Assembly (NCBI GenBank): GCA_030606285.1
Contig: JAUWGS010000014.1
Coordinates: 1 to 55,413 of the forward strand
Origin: Planctomycetales bacterium
GTDB taxonomy: Bacteria; 4484-113
Reading direction: 5' to 3'
DNA length: 55,413 nt
Shown: positions 30,154 through 38,613 of the stretch, one piece after another
Layout: the number at the start of each line of letters is the position of its first letter
Numbering within the stretch: the stretch's first letter is position 1
Program-made: the position numbers and the translations under genes
Notes under the pieces: model-generated
Databases searched by the model: none
What the model saw: the letters and a program-made list of their open reading frames with translations, nothing else
What the model was told of the DNA's origin: nothing

Positions 30154-31520
30154 ATCCTCACTCCCACCGATGCGAAAAGCTCATCCCGGAAGTCAGTGGT
30201 CACTTTGAATTCGTAGTAGTTCCGGAAGATGTATGTAATGCCGTACTCGTTCTCGTTCTTAAGGCGGGACTTGACGTAGTGCTCGGCGGAAAAGTAGAAA
30301 TCCGGCAGGACGTTTAGCTGGCCGCGAAGCACCGTGCTGTTCATCTTAAAATCGTAGCCCGCCTCGAGCATCGCCTTATTCTCCGCGCGCAGCCCGATGC
30401 CCAGTTGCGGGCGCAGCTCGAATTCAGCCGGATAGAACGTGCCGTGAAACCACACGTCGCTCGCCGGGCTTATTCGAAGCCCTGTGGTGAAATCGAAGCG
30501 CGCCTCGTCTTCCTCCCGGTTGAAATCCACCCGCCCGCTGGCGCTCAGCCTGACGCGCTGGGATTCCACGGCGAAAACCAGCGATATGTCATCCCGCACG
30601 ACGAAGAGCTCCGCCGATGCCGCTGGCTTCAGCAGGTTCACATCCGGTGCAAACACGGCTTCAGCCGCGAGATAGTCGCAGATCTCCTCGGCTCTGCTGG
30701 CAACGAAGTCCGTCGGCAGCCCCCGAAGGCTTTCAAGATTCGCCGATACGAAGCTGCCCACGTCCGCAAGCTGCAGATTGAGCATTGTGCTCGAACGTAG
30801 CTTGACGAAATACCGGTTCACAACGCTAACCCCTTCCCGCGGTATCAGGGTCACATAGACGCTCGTTGTGGTCTCCGGCAGCACCAGTACGAGCGTGTCG
30901 AATCCCGCATAGTCCTCCCTGGCAGACAGATAGTCCCTCACCTGCCGGATGGCCATTCGCTCTATCCAGTCGGCATCACTGTAAGGGGTTCCGGCCAGGC
31001 TATCGGCCAGGGACGCGGCGAGGGAGTTCCGGTCGGCTTCAGTAATAGACGCCAGAAACGGCGTGTCCGATGTGAAGCGGAAGTAGACAGTGAAGCTCTC
31101 GATGGTCTTGCCCTGAAGGGCAAGCTGCAGTCGCACCAGCGTAATCTCACCCGGCACGATGTCCAGTTCCTTCAGCTCCATTCCGCGCTTGCCGAGCACC
31201 AGGTCGAGCACGCTGAATAGCGTGCGCGTGATCTGTTCCTGGTTGTCCTCTAGCCGCTGGAGGGAAGCTCCAAGCTGGTCGACGATTGCCAGGCTGAGCG
31301 TTCGCTCAATGGCCTCCTCAACTTCCGCCGCGACCGCCGCGCCCGGCTGCCCTTCCAGCCATTCCAGCTCCAGCTTAATCGCTGTGATGGCAGGCGGTTC
31401 TTCCTGTGCGTAACTGGAACCCGGTGAAACTAGAACGGCCAGCAGAACAATTGCCGCGCCCAGCGCTACAGCCGGCAGAAGCGTGCCGGATGGGTGATAG
31501 CTTGCTCCTCGAGAGTGCAT
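30150..31520 (-). CDS. Outer-membrane beta-barrel-like protein of unknown family
   Basis: 456 aa with a long signal peptide (hydrophobic ~15-37, cut near SYAQEEPP). The first half (40-260) has alternating alpha/beta segments with a POTRA-like look. The second half (about 300-456) is a run of amphipathic beta strands (RVRLSASGRVDFN, FDFTTGLRISPASDVWFHGTF, ELRPQLGIGLRAENKAML), as in a small barrel. It sits between bamA and lpxD, the place held by skp/ompH in many diderms, and overlaps lpxD by 4 bp. I do not recognise the family; a chaperone or OMP partner role is inference. Confidence 0.6.
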   Translation of the reverse strand: MHSRGASYHPSGTLLPAVALGAAIVLLAVLVSPGSSYAQEEPPAITAIKLELEWLEGQPGAAVAAEVEEAIERTLSLAIVDQLGASLQRLEDNQEQITRTLFSVLDLVLGKRGMELKELDIVPGEITLVRLQLALQGKTIESFTVYFRFTSDTPFLASITEADRNSLAASLADSLAGTPYSDADWIERMAIRQVRDYLSAREDYAGFDTLVLVLPETTTSVYVTLIPREGVSVVNRYFVKLRSSTMLNLQLADVGSFVSANLESLRGLPTDFVASRAEEICDYLAAEAVFAPDVNLLKPAASAELFVVRDDISLVFAVESQRVRLSASGRVDFNREEDEARFDFTTGLRISPASDVWFHGTFYPAEFELRPQLGIGLRAENKAMLEAGYDFKMNSTVLRGQLNVLPDFYFSAEHYVKSRLKNENEYGITYIFRNYYEFKVTTDFRDELFASVGVRI

Positions 31521-31550
31521 CGTATTTCAGCCAACCTCGGGCTAGCGATA

Positions 31551-33317
31551 CTAGAACATCTCGCCGATACCGAAATGGAGCCTCGCGCCGCCCTCCCTGA
31601 GATCCCAACCCATATCCAGCCTGATGGAGCCCAGGCCCAGCGCGGGTACCCGGAAGCGGATGCCGACTCCAGCGCTGAATGAGCTGTCGGTTTCCGAGAA
31701 GCTCTCGCCGACCCAGGCCGCATCGGCGAAGACCACACCGGTGAAGGTCTTTTTCTTGTCCAGCGGAAAACGGTACTCACCGTTGAGCAGCATCATCTTG
31801 GTGCCGGTGAGGTTGTCTTCCGGCAGGCCGCGCACTGAGTTTACGCCGCCGACCCGAAATTCCTCGAACACCGGGACATTGCCCTCCGCGAGTCCCACCT
31901 TCGCACGCAGCGCAATGGTGTTCTTCTCCGCGTGGGGTATGAACACCCGTCCGTCAGCGGCGTACTTGCGGAAATCAAAGTCCCCGCCGAATCCCGCAAC
32001 CTGCACGCTGGTGCCCAGATAGGTGCCGTCATGGGTGACGAACACATTGTCGCGGGCATCGTGGGTCAGCCCGAACGTAACACTGCGCGTCTGCCCCGTC
32101 TGCTCAAGACGCCGCCGCCTTTCAACGCCGTACTCACGGAAGGGATCGCCCTTGATGACCTTGTAGTCGTAGTCCGCAAGCCCCAGCGAAACGCTTCCCG
32201 ACAGCTCGTCAGTCAGGCGCCGTCCCCAGGTAAGGCTGCCGCCGACGCTGTCCACGTCAATCTCGCTTTCAATCGCAGAGTCGGGATTGCGCTGCTGCCG
32301 GTAGTTGAGGTCGTAAAGGCTGGCGGAGAAGAAGCTCTTCTCGTTCAGGTACGGGTCGGAGTAGTCAAGCTGGTAGCCCGGATTGTTCTTGCTGAATACA
32401 ATGAGGGCTGAGATGGTCTTGCCCTCGCCCCGGAAGTTGCGCTCACTGTAGGAGAGAGTTCCCTGCACACCGTTGACGGTCGAGTAGCCAAGGCCGACTC
32501 CGGCCTGTCCGGTCGCCGCTTCGACGAGCGAGAATCTGAGAATGATATTGCCGCCCGTAGGCGCAGGATCCATCGTGGGCTCAACCTGCTCGAAGATGCC
32601 CAGGTTGTAGAGATCCTGCATGGCTTTCTCCGCATCATCCTTCTTCAGTACCTCGCCGGCCTTTATCCGGCGTCCGACAACCATCCGAAGAAGCCCGTCC
32701 TTAGTTTTCTCGTTGCCCTCGAAAACGATGTCCTCGACGACTCCTTCAGCTACGGTGATGTAAACCGTCCCGGCGTCTTCCTCCAGGGTGCTTAACGCGA
32801 ACTCCACGATATACGCGCCAACGTATCCGTCCTCGGCATAGCGGCCCAGGACTCCCAGCGAGATGTCATCCTCCAGCTGCCGCAGGTTAGTCACTTCGCC
32901 GGGCACCTGGGTGATGTACTGCATCAGCTCCTCGTCGGTGTACAGTGTGTTGCCGTCGAACGCAACACTCCTGAAAGGAGGGTTTTCGAGCACACGAATG
33001 AGCAGGATAGTAAGCCCTTCGTGGTAGTCCAGCGTAAGCTCCGGCGGTTCCTGGAAGTAGCCGGTTTCGTACAGGTACTGGCTGTTCCGGTTAAGTTCGC
33101 TGAGCACCGTGCCCGTGATCTCCTGGCCCACCTTGATGGACAATGCATCGAGAACTACGGCCTGCTCAAGGTTCACCAGGCCCGTTATCTGGATGTTGTC
33201 GACCACGACGCCTTGCGCGTAGCACGGGGGAACTGGTGCCGCCATCTCAAGCGCGAAGACCAGCAACGAACAGAACGCCAGTTTTAGACACCTCATATGC
33301 GGGGGTTGACTCGCCAT
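31551..33317 (-). CDS. bamA: Outer membrane protein assembly factor BamA (Omp85), short form with three POTRA domains
   Basis: Inserts beta-barrels into the outer membrane. 588 aa (proteobacterial BamA is ~800). Signal peptide, then three POTRA domains at about 33-105, 106-185 and 186-262 (VDNIQITGLVNLEQ; FRSVAFDGNTLYTDEELM; VEDIVFEGNEKTKDGLL). The 16-strand Omp85 barrel follows, with the lid-loop motif VRGLPE (VNSVRGLPEDNLTG) and a terminal Phe. Three POTRAs is the cyanobacterial/Terrabacteria arrangement. AGGAGGG abuts the first ATG too closely; the ATG at 33296 gives a cleaner signal peptide and may be the true start. Confidence 0.95.
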   Translation of the reverse strand: MASQPPHMRCLKLAFCSLLVFALEMAAPVPPCYAQGVVVDNIQITGLVNLEQAVVLDALSIKVGQEITGTVLSELNRNSQYLYETGYFQEPPELTLDYHEGLTILLIRVLENPPFRSVAFDGNTLYTDEELMQYITQVPGEVTNLRQLEDDISLGVLGRYAEDGYVGAYIVEFALSTLEEDAGTVYITVAEGVVEDIVFEGNEKTKDGLLRMVVGRRIKAGEVLKKDDAEKAMQDLYNLGIFEQVEPTMDPAPTGGNIILRFSLVEAATGQAGVGLGYSTVNGVQGTLSYSERNFRGEGKTISALIVFSKNNPGYQLDYSDPYLNEKSFFSASLYDLNYRQQRNPDSAIESEIDVDSVGGSLTWGRRLTDELSGSVSLGLADYDYKVIKGDPFREYGVERRRRLEQTGQTRSVTFGLTHDARDNVFVTHDGTYLGTSVQVAGFGGDFDFRKYAADGRVFIPHAEKNTIALRAKVGLAEGNVPVFEEFRVGGVNSVRGLPEDNLTGTKMMLLNGEYRFPLDKKKTFTGVVFADAAWVGESFSETDSSFSAGVGIRFRVPALGLGSIRLDMGWDLREGGARLHFGIGEMF

Positions 33318-33368
33318 CCCTCCCTCCTGGAATAGTTCGAGGTCTAGGAATTATAGCAGTGTAGAGCG

Positions 33369-33965
33369 CTATTTCTCAAATTCGCTCTCAAGTGCCGACA
33401 GCAGAGCAAGCGCGTCCAGCCCCGGATCACCTGGAGTCACTGACGCCGGAGCTGTGGATGGCGAAGAATCCACGGCCGGTGCAGCAGTGGGTTTCTCCTC
33501 CGATACTGCCGGCGCGACGACCCTTGCCGGGCTGCTGGCCGGTGCCGTTTTGCGGGGACGCACATAGGACCTGGCCACCCGGGTGTTCGCGGCGCTCTTC
33601 AACGCCTGAGAAGCGGAGGATGACACCACGCCGCCCAAAGGCAGCTCTGAGGACGCTTTGACGAAAACCACATCACGCTGGGAGGCTATGGTAATCGCCT
33701 CCTCAAAGCTGTGGCGGGACGCGTCAGGCAGTCCAATGAAGCGCAGCATCCCCAGAGTAAGTGCGATGATGGCAACCAGGATGGTCATCGCAGCAAGATT
33801 GCGCTTCCATTGCGTAGCGCCTGCAGCCCTCTCGCGGAGCACGTGCCGGATCTCCGCCTCCATAAGGTGGAGTTTTCGGTCCAACTGCTCATCGTCGTGA
33901 GAGTGGGCTTCCACCTCACGCCACCAGTGCGACAGCCGGTTTATCTTCTCATCCCGTTTCATCAC
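33369..33965 (-). CDS. Single-pass membrane protein of unknown function
   Basis: 198 aa. A charged N-terminal region (residues 1-55, DEKINRLSHWWREVEAHSHD) is predicted cytosolic, one transmembrane helix follows at ~60-82 (AAMTILVAIIALTLGMLRFI), then an Ala/Ser/Pro/Thr-rich, probably disordered extracytoplasmic tail. No recognisable domain. It lies 51 bp upstream of bamA on the same strand and may belong to the same transcription unit. Confidence 0.65.
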   Translation of the reverse strand: MMKRDEKINRLSHWWREVEAHSHDDEQLDRKLHLMEAEIRHVLRERAAGATQWKRNLAAMTILVAIIALTLGMLRFIGLPDASRHSFEEAITIASQRDVVFVKASSELPLGGVVSSSASQALKSAANTRVARSYVRPRKTAPASSPARVVAPAVSEEKPTAAPAVDSSPSTAPASVTPGDPGLDALALLSALESEFEK

Positions 33966-34071
33966 CGTGCATCCCTATTATCGTGAAGGAATGACGCAAG
34001 GTTAAACATGGCGCAACAGGTTGCTTATGCTAGAATTAGTGGCTAGTGTCACACCGGTGACGGGGGAGCGT

Positions 34072-36279
34072 ATGAACCGACCCTTGATGAGAATCTTGCT
34101 GAGCGCCGGGGTCCTTGCTCTGGCTGCTGTCCTCATTCCCGCAGTGCCAGCCCGAGCGGAACTGGTGAACGTAACCATATTGCACACGAACGACACGTGC
34201 GGCCGTGTGCAGTCCTACTACTACCGGAGCACGAAGCCTCTGGGAGGGTATGCCAAGCGCGCTATGTTCTTCCAGGCCAAGCGCCCGCACGCAAAGATGA
34301 ACTGGCTCACGCTGGACGCGGGCAACGTCCTGGGTTATACGCCACTCTCATACTACCTGAAGGGCGAGGCCGACACGCAGTTGATGGCTATGCTCAACTA
34401 CGACGGATGCGGCCTGGGCCCGATGGATTTCATCATTGGCGGGACCGAGCTATCCACCCGGATCAACGAGAGCGGGCTTCCATTCATCTGCGCGAACGTT
34501 CTGGAGGAAGCGAGCGGGAAGTACCTGGGTGAGCCATTCAAGATTGTGGCCTTCGATGGATTCCGGGTGGCCCTGCTGGGCCTCGCAGACCCCACCACAC
34601 CGTCGCAGCTTCCGTCTGACCGCACACGGGGCCTGACCTTCCGCGACCCGCGCATGGTTGCCGCAGAATGGATACCCCAGCTCAAGAGCCAGGCGGATAC
34701 CGTATTCATACTCTCAACCCTGTCGCTCGCGGACAACATCGCTCTGGCGGTCACCCATCCCGAAGTCTCGGTAATCGTGTCGGGCGGTCAGATGGCTGAG
34801 TTGCAGGTGCCGCTCAAGGTGGACGGCACACTCATCGTGCAGGCCGGACGCTGGGGCTCGAAGGTCGGCGTGCTCAAGCTCACTTTCGAGGGCGACCGGG
34901 TATCGGGCTACAGAATGCGCCACTTCGACGAGCAGCTCGTCGCGATGGACGGCGCCTGGGTTGACAACACAGACTATCTGAGCGTTGTCGCGACATATCA
35001 GGAGCGGCTGCTGAAGGAGCAATTCGCGCTCGTCATCGGCAGCCTGGGCACTGATATGCCCGCCACTAAGATCAATTCCTTTGAAACCAACCTGGGCAAT
35101 CTGTTCGCCGACGCGGTGCGGGCGGCAACCGCAGCCGACATCGCACTGCTGGACGCAGGCGGCTTTCGTGGAGGCTTGAAGACCGGGCCGGTTACCCGGG
35201 GCGACCTTTACCAGGCCTATCCGGGCGACAGCCGCATTGTGGTGGGTACGCTCACCGGCGCGGAACTCGCCGACCTGCTTTCACAGGCGGCAGCAAACGT
35301 CGGGAATGAGGGATTTCTCCAGGTGAGCGGTGTCAGCTTCGGCATATACGACCGTGCAGCCTACAGCATTACCGTTCGCGGACTGGCTGTCAGGCCCGAT
35401 GCGGTATACGAAGTGGCGGTGACCGAGCGGATCGCCCGGGGCATCGAAGGGCTGACCGGAGTGCATCCTCTGAGTGCCCGCAAGCTCTACCCCTACCTCG
35501 TGCGTGACGTTGTCGAGAACTTCCTGAGCGAACACAGCGGCTACACCAACGAACCGGAGGAGCGGATTAGCTACTTCGCCGAGCAGCCTGTCAAGGAGCC
35601 CATCCTCCCGCCCGATCCGCCTGAAGAAGTGGCCGAGCCGGTAGTTGAAGAACCTGCCGAGCCGGTGGAGATCGTGGAAGAGCCGCCGGTGGAAGAGCCT
35701 GCGCCGCTTGAGGAAACGGCGCCGGACGAATACGAGGTAATTGTCGAGGAAGAGGTTGATGTGGGGCTTGTGCCGCTTCCTCCTGAGGAGCCTCTTGAAG
35801 TGCCAGTACCGGTTGAGGAGCCAGCCGAAGAGCCGGTGCCCGAGCCGGCCGTCCCCGAAAAAGTCGAAGGTAATCTTGTAGGATCCACCAGCGTGGAGAT
35901 GGAGGGAATGAGCTACGACTTCTCCGTGCGCGAAGTAACAGTGGAGGGTCAGCCGACATTTGAGTTCACGCTCGTAATGCGAAACTCGGGTGAGAGCCAC
36001 AAGATGCTCAGCTTCCCTACAGGCCAGCACTACGACTTTAAAGTTTACAAGGAAGACAGCCTCCAGTGGAACTGGGCGTACAACCGCTACTTCACCCAGG
36101 AAATCAACTCACTGTCGCTGGAGCCGGGCGAGGAGGTTACTTTCCGCGCCTACTGGGACGGCGCGACCAATAACAGGGTCCCGCTGCAGGAGAACCTTTA
36201 CCGGTTCGTCGCGGAGGTGACTACGACCCCGCAGCAGGAAGTATCCTTCATCGCGCTGTACACGCCGCTGGCCATTTGA
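34072..36279 (+). CDS. Degenerate 5'-nucleotidase (UshA-like) with BsuPI-type C-terminal domain
   Basis: 735 aa from ATG 34072, which follows GGGGGAG and gives a good signal peptide (MRILLSAGVLALAAVLIPAVPARA). The first domain has the UshA metallophosphatase fold, but the metal and catalytic positions are changed: DTC (Cys43 for His), DAGN (Asn85 for Asp), GPMDFI (117-118 Pro-Met for Asn-His of GNHEFD), LSTLS (Thr216 for His) and SGGQM (Gln240 for His). The 5'-nucleotidase C-terminal domain (ETNLGNLFADAVR, FLQVSGVSF) is kept. After a Pro/Glu/Val-rich linker (~520-615) comes a BsuPI/intracellular-proteinase-inhibitor-like domain (SVEMEGMSYDFSV ... SLEPGEEVTFRAYWDG). Probably a non-enzymatic exported binding protein. 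A TGATG overlap couples it to amj. Confidence 0.82.
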   Translation: MNRPLMRILLSAGVLALAAVLIPAVPARAELVNVTILHTNDTCGRVQSYYYRSTKPLGGYAKRAMFFQAKRPHAKMNWLTLDAGNVLGYTPLSYYLKGEADTQLMAMLNYDGCGLGPMDFIIGGTELSTRINESGLPFICANVLEEASGKYLGEPFKIVAFDGFRVALLGLADPTTPSQLPSDRTRGLTFRDPRMVAAEWIPQLKSQADTVFILSTLSLADNIALAVTHPEVSVIVSGGQMAELQVPLKVDGTLIVQAGRWGSKVGVLKLTFEGDRVSGYRMRHFDEQLVAMDGAWVDNTDYLSVVATYQERLLKEQFALVIGSLGTDMPATKINSFETNLGNLFADAVRAATAADIALLDAGGFRGGLKTGPVTRGDLYQAYPGDSRIVVGTLTGAELADLLSQAAANVGNEGFLQVSGVSFGIYDRAAYSITVRGLAVRPDAVYEVAVTERIARGIEGLTGVHPLSARKLYPYLVRDVVENFLSEHSGYTNEPEERISYFAEQPVKEPILPPDPPEEVAEPVVEEPAEPVEIVEEPPVEEPAPLEETAPDEYEVIVEEEVDVGLVPLPPEEPLEVPVPVEEPAEEPVPEPAVPEKVEGNLVGSTSVEMEGMSYDFSVREVTVEGQPTFEFTLVMRNSGESHKMLSFPTGQHYDFKVYKEDSLQWNWAYNRYFTQEINSLSLEPGEEVTFRAYWDGATNNRVPLQENLYRFVAEVTTTPQQEVSFIALYTPLAI

Positions 36280-37145
36280 TGACGCCAGGACCGGATACAG
36301 TGGTTATCATCGACCGGGCTGTCATCGCCGTCGCCATCCTCATCGGACTTATGGCGATGGTTGACACGCTCGCGCTCACCATCCGCACAAGCGGCGCGAT
36401 AACAAAACGACTGGCGACCTCGCTGGCGCTGTTCAACCTCGTCATCGTTTTCGCGCGATTGTCCAACCTAATCCAGGCGCCGATTGTCGGCAACATGGCC
36501 GACAAGACCGTCGTATTGGATCCGGTTATACAGGATGCGCTGATACAGGGACTCCTCTGGAAGATCCACGTCATCATCCTCGCCACGACCATCGGAACAG
36601 CCCTCGGTGCTTTGCTTTCGCCGACGTTTATGCGCATCTTCGTGCGGTTGATTGAGGTATTCGACAAGGTCAAGACCCTACCGAGGGTGATGCTCTACCT
36701 GCTCAACCCCCGGCGCTGGCTGAGGCTCCCGCATTACCTTGCCCGCCCCTTTACGCCGCGAACCCGGGACTACCTGAAGGGCCTCCGCCGTATCCCGCTG
36801 GATTTCATTGCGTTTCACGTCCTGGTCACGGCGTTTTACACCGTGGGCGTTCTGTCCACTATCTATGCAGCCGCGCTTGAGCCATCGCTTCGTGCCACGA
36901 GCGTTACGCTTTCCGGCATCGTCAACGGCATAGCCACACTGCTGCTGTTCATACTCGTAGACCCGCCCGCGGCGATGATCACAGACCAGTGCATCAACGG
37001 CACGCGGCCAGTCGAGGACGTCAAGGTGATGAATATGTATCTCGTGATTGCGCGCTTTCTGGGCACGATCCTCGCCCAGTTCATAGTTGTGATAACGGCG
37101 TACTGGGTCACGCTGGTCGCCGGCTGGGTGAACCAGGTGTTCTGA
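36279..37145 (+). CDS. Amj-family lipid II flippase
   Basis: 288 aa integral membrane protein with about six to eight transmembrane segments (for example AVIAVAILIGLMAMVDTLAL, LATSLALFNLVIVFARLSN, IVNGIATLLLFILVDPPAAM). The DTLALTIRTSGAITKRLA stretch followed by ALFN..IVFARLSNLIQAPIVG resembles B. subtilis Amj/YdaH (DUF2837), the alternate to MurJ that flips the peptidoglycan precursor lipid II. The family call is by pattern recognition. The start ATG overlaps the preceding stop (TGATG), and miaA begins 4 nt after its stop, so the three genes are likely co-transcribed. Confidence 0.75.
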   Translation: MTPGPDTVVIIDRAVIAVAILIGLMAMVDTLALTIRTSGAITKRLATSLALFNLVIVFARLSNLIQAPIVGNMADKTVVLDPVIQDALIQGLLWKIHVIILATTIGTALGALLSPTFMRIFVRLIEVFDKVKTLPRVMLYLLNPRRWLRLPHYLARPFTPRTRDYLKGLRRIPLDFIAFHVLVTAFYTVGVLSTIYAAALEPSLRATSVTLSGIVNGIATLLLFILVDPPAAMITDQCINGTRPVEDVKVMNMYLVIARFLGTILAQFIVVITAYWVTLVAGWVNQVF

Positions 37146-37149
37146 GCGA

Positions 37150-38160
37150 ATGGATGCAGACAAGTCTCAGGTGCCAGCCATTACAGGCCCGACTGGCTGC
37201 GGCAAGACCGGGCTTGTGCTGGCCCTGGCAGAGAAAATCCCCCTGGAAGTCGTTTGCTGCGACTCGCGCAAGGTGTACCGCGGCACCGACATCGGGGCTG
37301 CCAAGCCGACTGCTGAACAGCAAAGACGCGTGGCGTTCCACCTGCTTGACCTTGTTGAGCCGCAGGAAAGCTTCTCGGTTCAGCAGTACGTGGCTGCCGC
37401 CCTGCCGGTCATTGCGGACGTCCGCGCCAGGGGTAAGCTGCCGGTCATCGAAGGCGGAACCGGCCTGTACCTTGAAGCCCTGAGGGGTGGATACGACTTC
37501 GGCGGCGCGCCGCCCGTGCCGGAGCTGAGAGCCGTTTTCGCTGGGCTGTGGGAAAGCGACCGTGAATCGCTCGTAGCCCGGCTTCAAGAGCTGTTCCCCA
37601 GTGTGAAGAGTGAAATCGATTTACACAACCCGCCGCGCGTTATCCGGTTCATTGAGAGAAAACTCGTGGCCGAACTGACGGACAGCGAAGTCGGACGGTC
37701 GCTGGCAAAGCTAGGACTTGCAGTAGCGGAAGACGCCGTCACGAGCGCTCGCCGGGAAGCTGCGGGACGCGCTCCTGCAGCGGAACCGCTTGACGTGCGC
37801 GGATACGTTCTCATAACTGAACGTGAAGTTCTGAGAAAACGCATCGCACAGCGCACCGAGGAAATGCTCAACGGCGGGCTGATCGAGGAAGTCGAGGCTC
37901 TGCTGAAAACAGGCGTCCCGCCTGAAGCCCAGGTGTTCGCCGGCATAGGCCACAGCGATGTGCTGCTCTTTCTGGAAGGACGGGTATCGCGGGAAGAACT
38001 CGCGGAGCTCATCACCGTGCGTACTCGCCAGTTCGCAAGGCGTCAAGACACCTGGAATCGCAACCGCTTTGGAGACTTCCGGCAGGTGCCGCATACGACT
38101 CCTGAGGAACGCGCAACCGCCCGGAAGCTTCTGGCAAGCGAATTCTCTGCGCTGCTCTGA
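37150..38160 (+). CDS. miaA: tRNA dimethylallyltransferase
   Basis: Transfers a dimethylallyl group to N6 of A37 in tRNAs that read UNN codons. 336 aa. P-loop GPTGCGKT (residues 13-20), then CDSRKVYRGTDIGAAKP (DSRQVYRG is typical; here Lys replaces Gln), EGGTGLYLEAL, the HNPPRVIRFIE motif (variant of NPRRVxRALE) and the C-terminal RTRQFARRQDTWNRN (typical RQYAKRQxTWFR). Lies 4 nt after amj. Next downstream is dtd, convergent. Confidence 0.95.
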   Translation: MDADKSQVPAITGPTGCGKTGLVLALAEKIPLEVVCCDSRKVYRGTDIGAAKPTAEQQRRVAFHLLDLVEPQESFSVQQYVAAALPVIADVRARGKLPVIEGGTGLYLEALRGGYDFGGAPPVPELRAVFAGLWESDRESLVARLQELFPSVKSEIDLHNPPRVIRFIERKLVAELTDSEVGRSLAKLGLAVAEDAVTSARREAAGRAPAAEPLDVRGYVLITEREVLRKRIAQRTEEMLNGGLIEEVEALLKTGVPPEAQVFAGIGHSDVLLFLEGRVSREELAELITVRTRQFARRQDTWNRNRFGDFRQVPHTTPEERATARKLLASEFSALL

Positions 38161-38162
38161 GC

Positions 38163-38612
38163 CTAGCGGAACTCGCGGGAATCCAGCACGATTGTCACGG
38201 GCCCGTCGTTTACCAGTTCAACTTCCATCATCGCGCCGAACACTCCCGTTCGCACCGTGAGCCCTCGCTCAGTCAGCGCTCCGGCCAGGCGCTGCACCAT
38301 CTCCGCAGCCGGTTCCGGCGCCATCGCCGGCATGAAGGAAGGGCGGTTCCCTTTCTTGATGTTCGCGCATAGCGTGAACTGGGACACGAGCAGGATCTCC
38401 GCTCCGACGTCTGTGGGCCCGAGGTTCATCCGACCTTCAGCATCAGCAAACACGCGGAGCTGGGCGATGCGCCGCGCCATCCATTCGAGGTCCTTGTCGT
38501 CGTCGTACTCGAAAACGCCCGTTAGCACGAGGAATCCGGGGCCGATTGCCGCCACCGTTTCGCCGACGACGCGAACCTCCACCCGCTGCACTCTCTGTAT
38601 GACCGAACGCAT
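38163..38612 (-). CDS. dtd: D-aminoacyl-tRNA deacylase
   Basis: Removes D-amino acids from mischarged tRNA. 149 aa, the usual length. Both active-site motifs are present: SQFTL (residues ~77-81) and the cross-subunit Gly-Pro motif NDGPVT (near 135). It starts MRSVIQRVQ as expected. Last gene of the secD-secF-recJ-rsh-dtd operon; its start lies just beyond the rsh stop. It converges with miaA, with only 2 bp between stop codons. Confidence 0.97.
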   Translation of the reverse strand: MRSVIQRVQRVEVRVVGETVAAIGPGFLVLTGVFEYDDDKDLEWMARRIAQLRVFADAEGRMNLGPTDVGAEILLVSQFTLCANIKKGNRPSFMPAMAPEPAAEMVQRLAGALTERGLTVRTGVFGAMMEVELVNDGPVTIVLDSREFR

Positions 38613-38613
38613 A

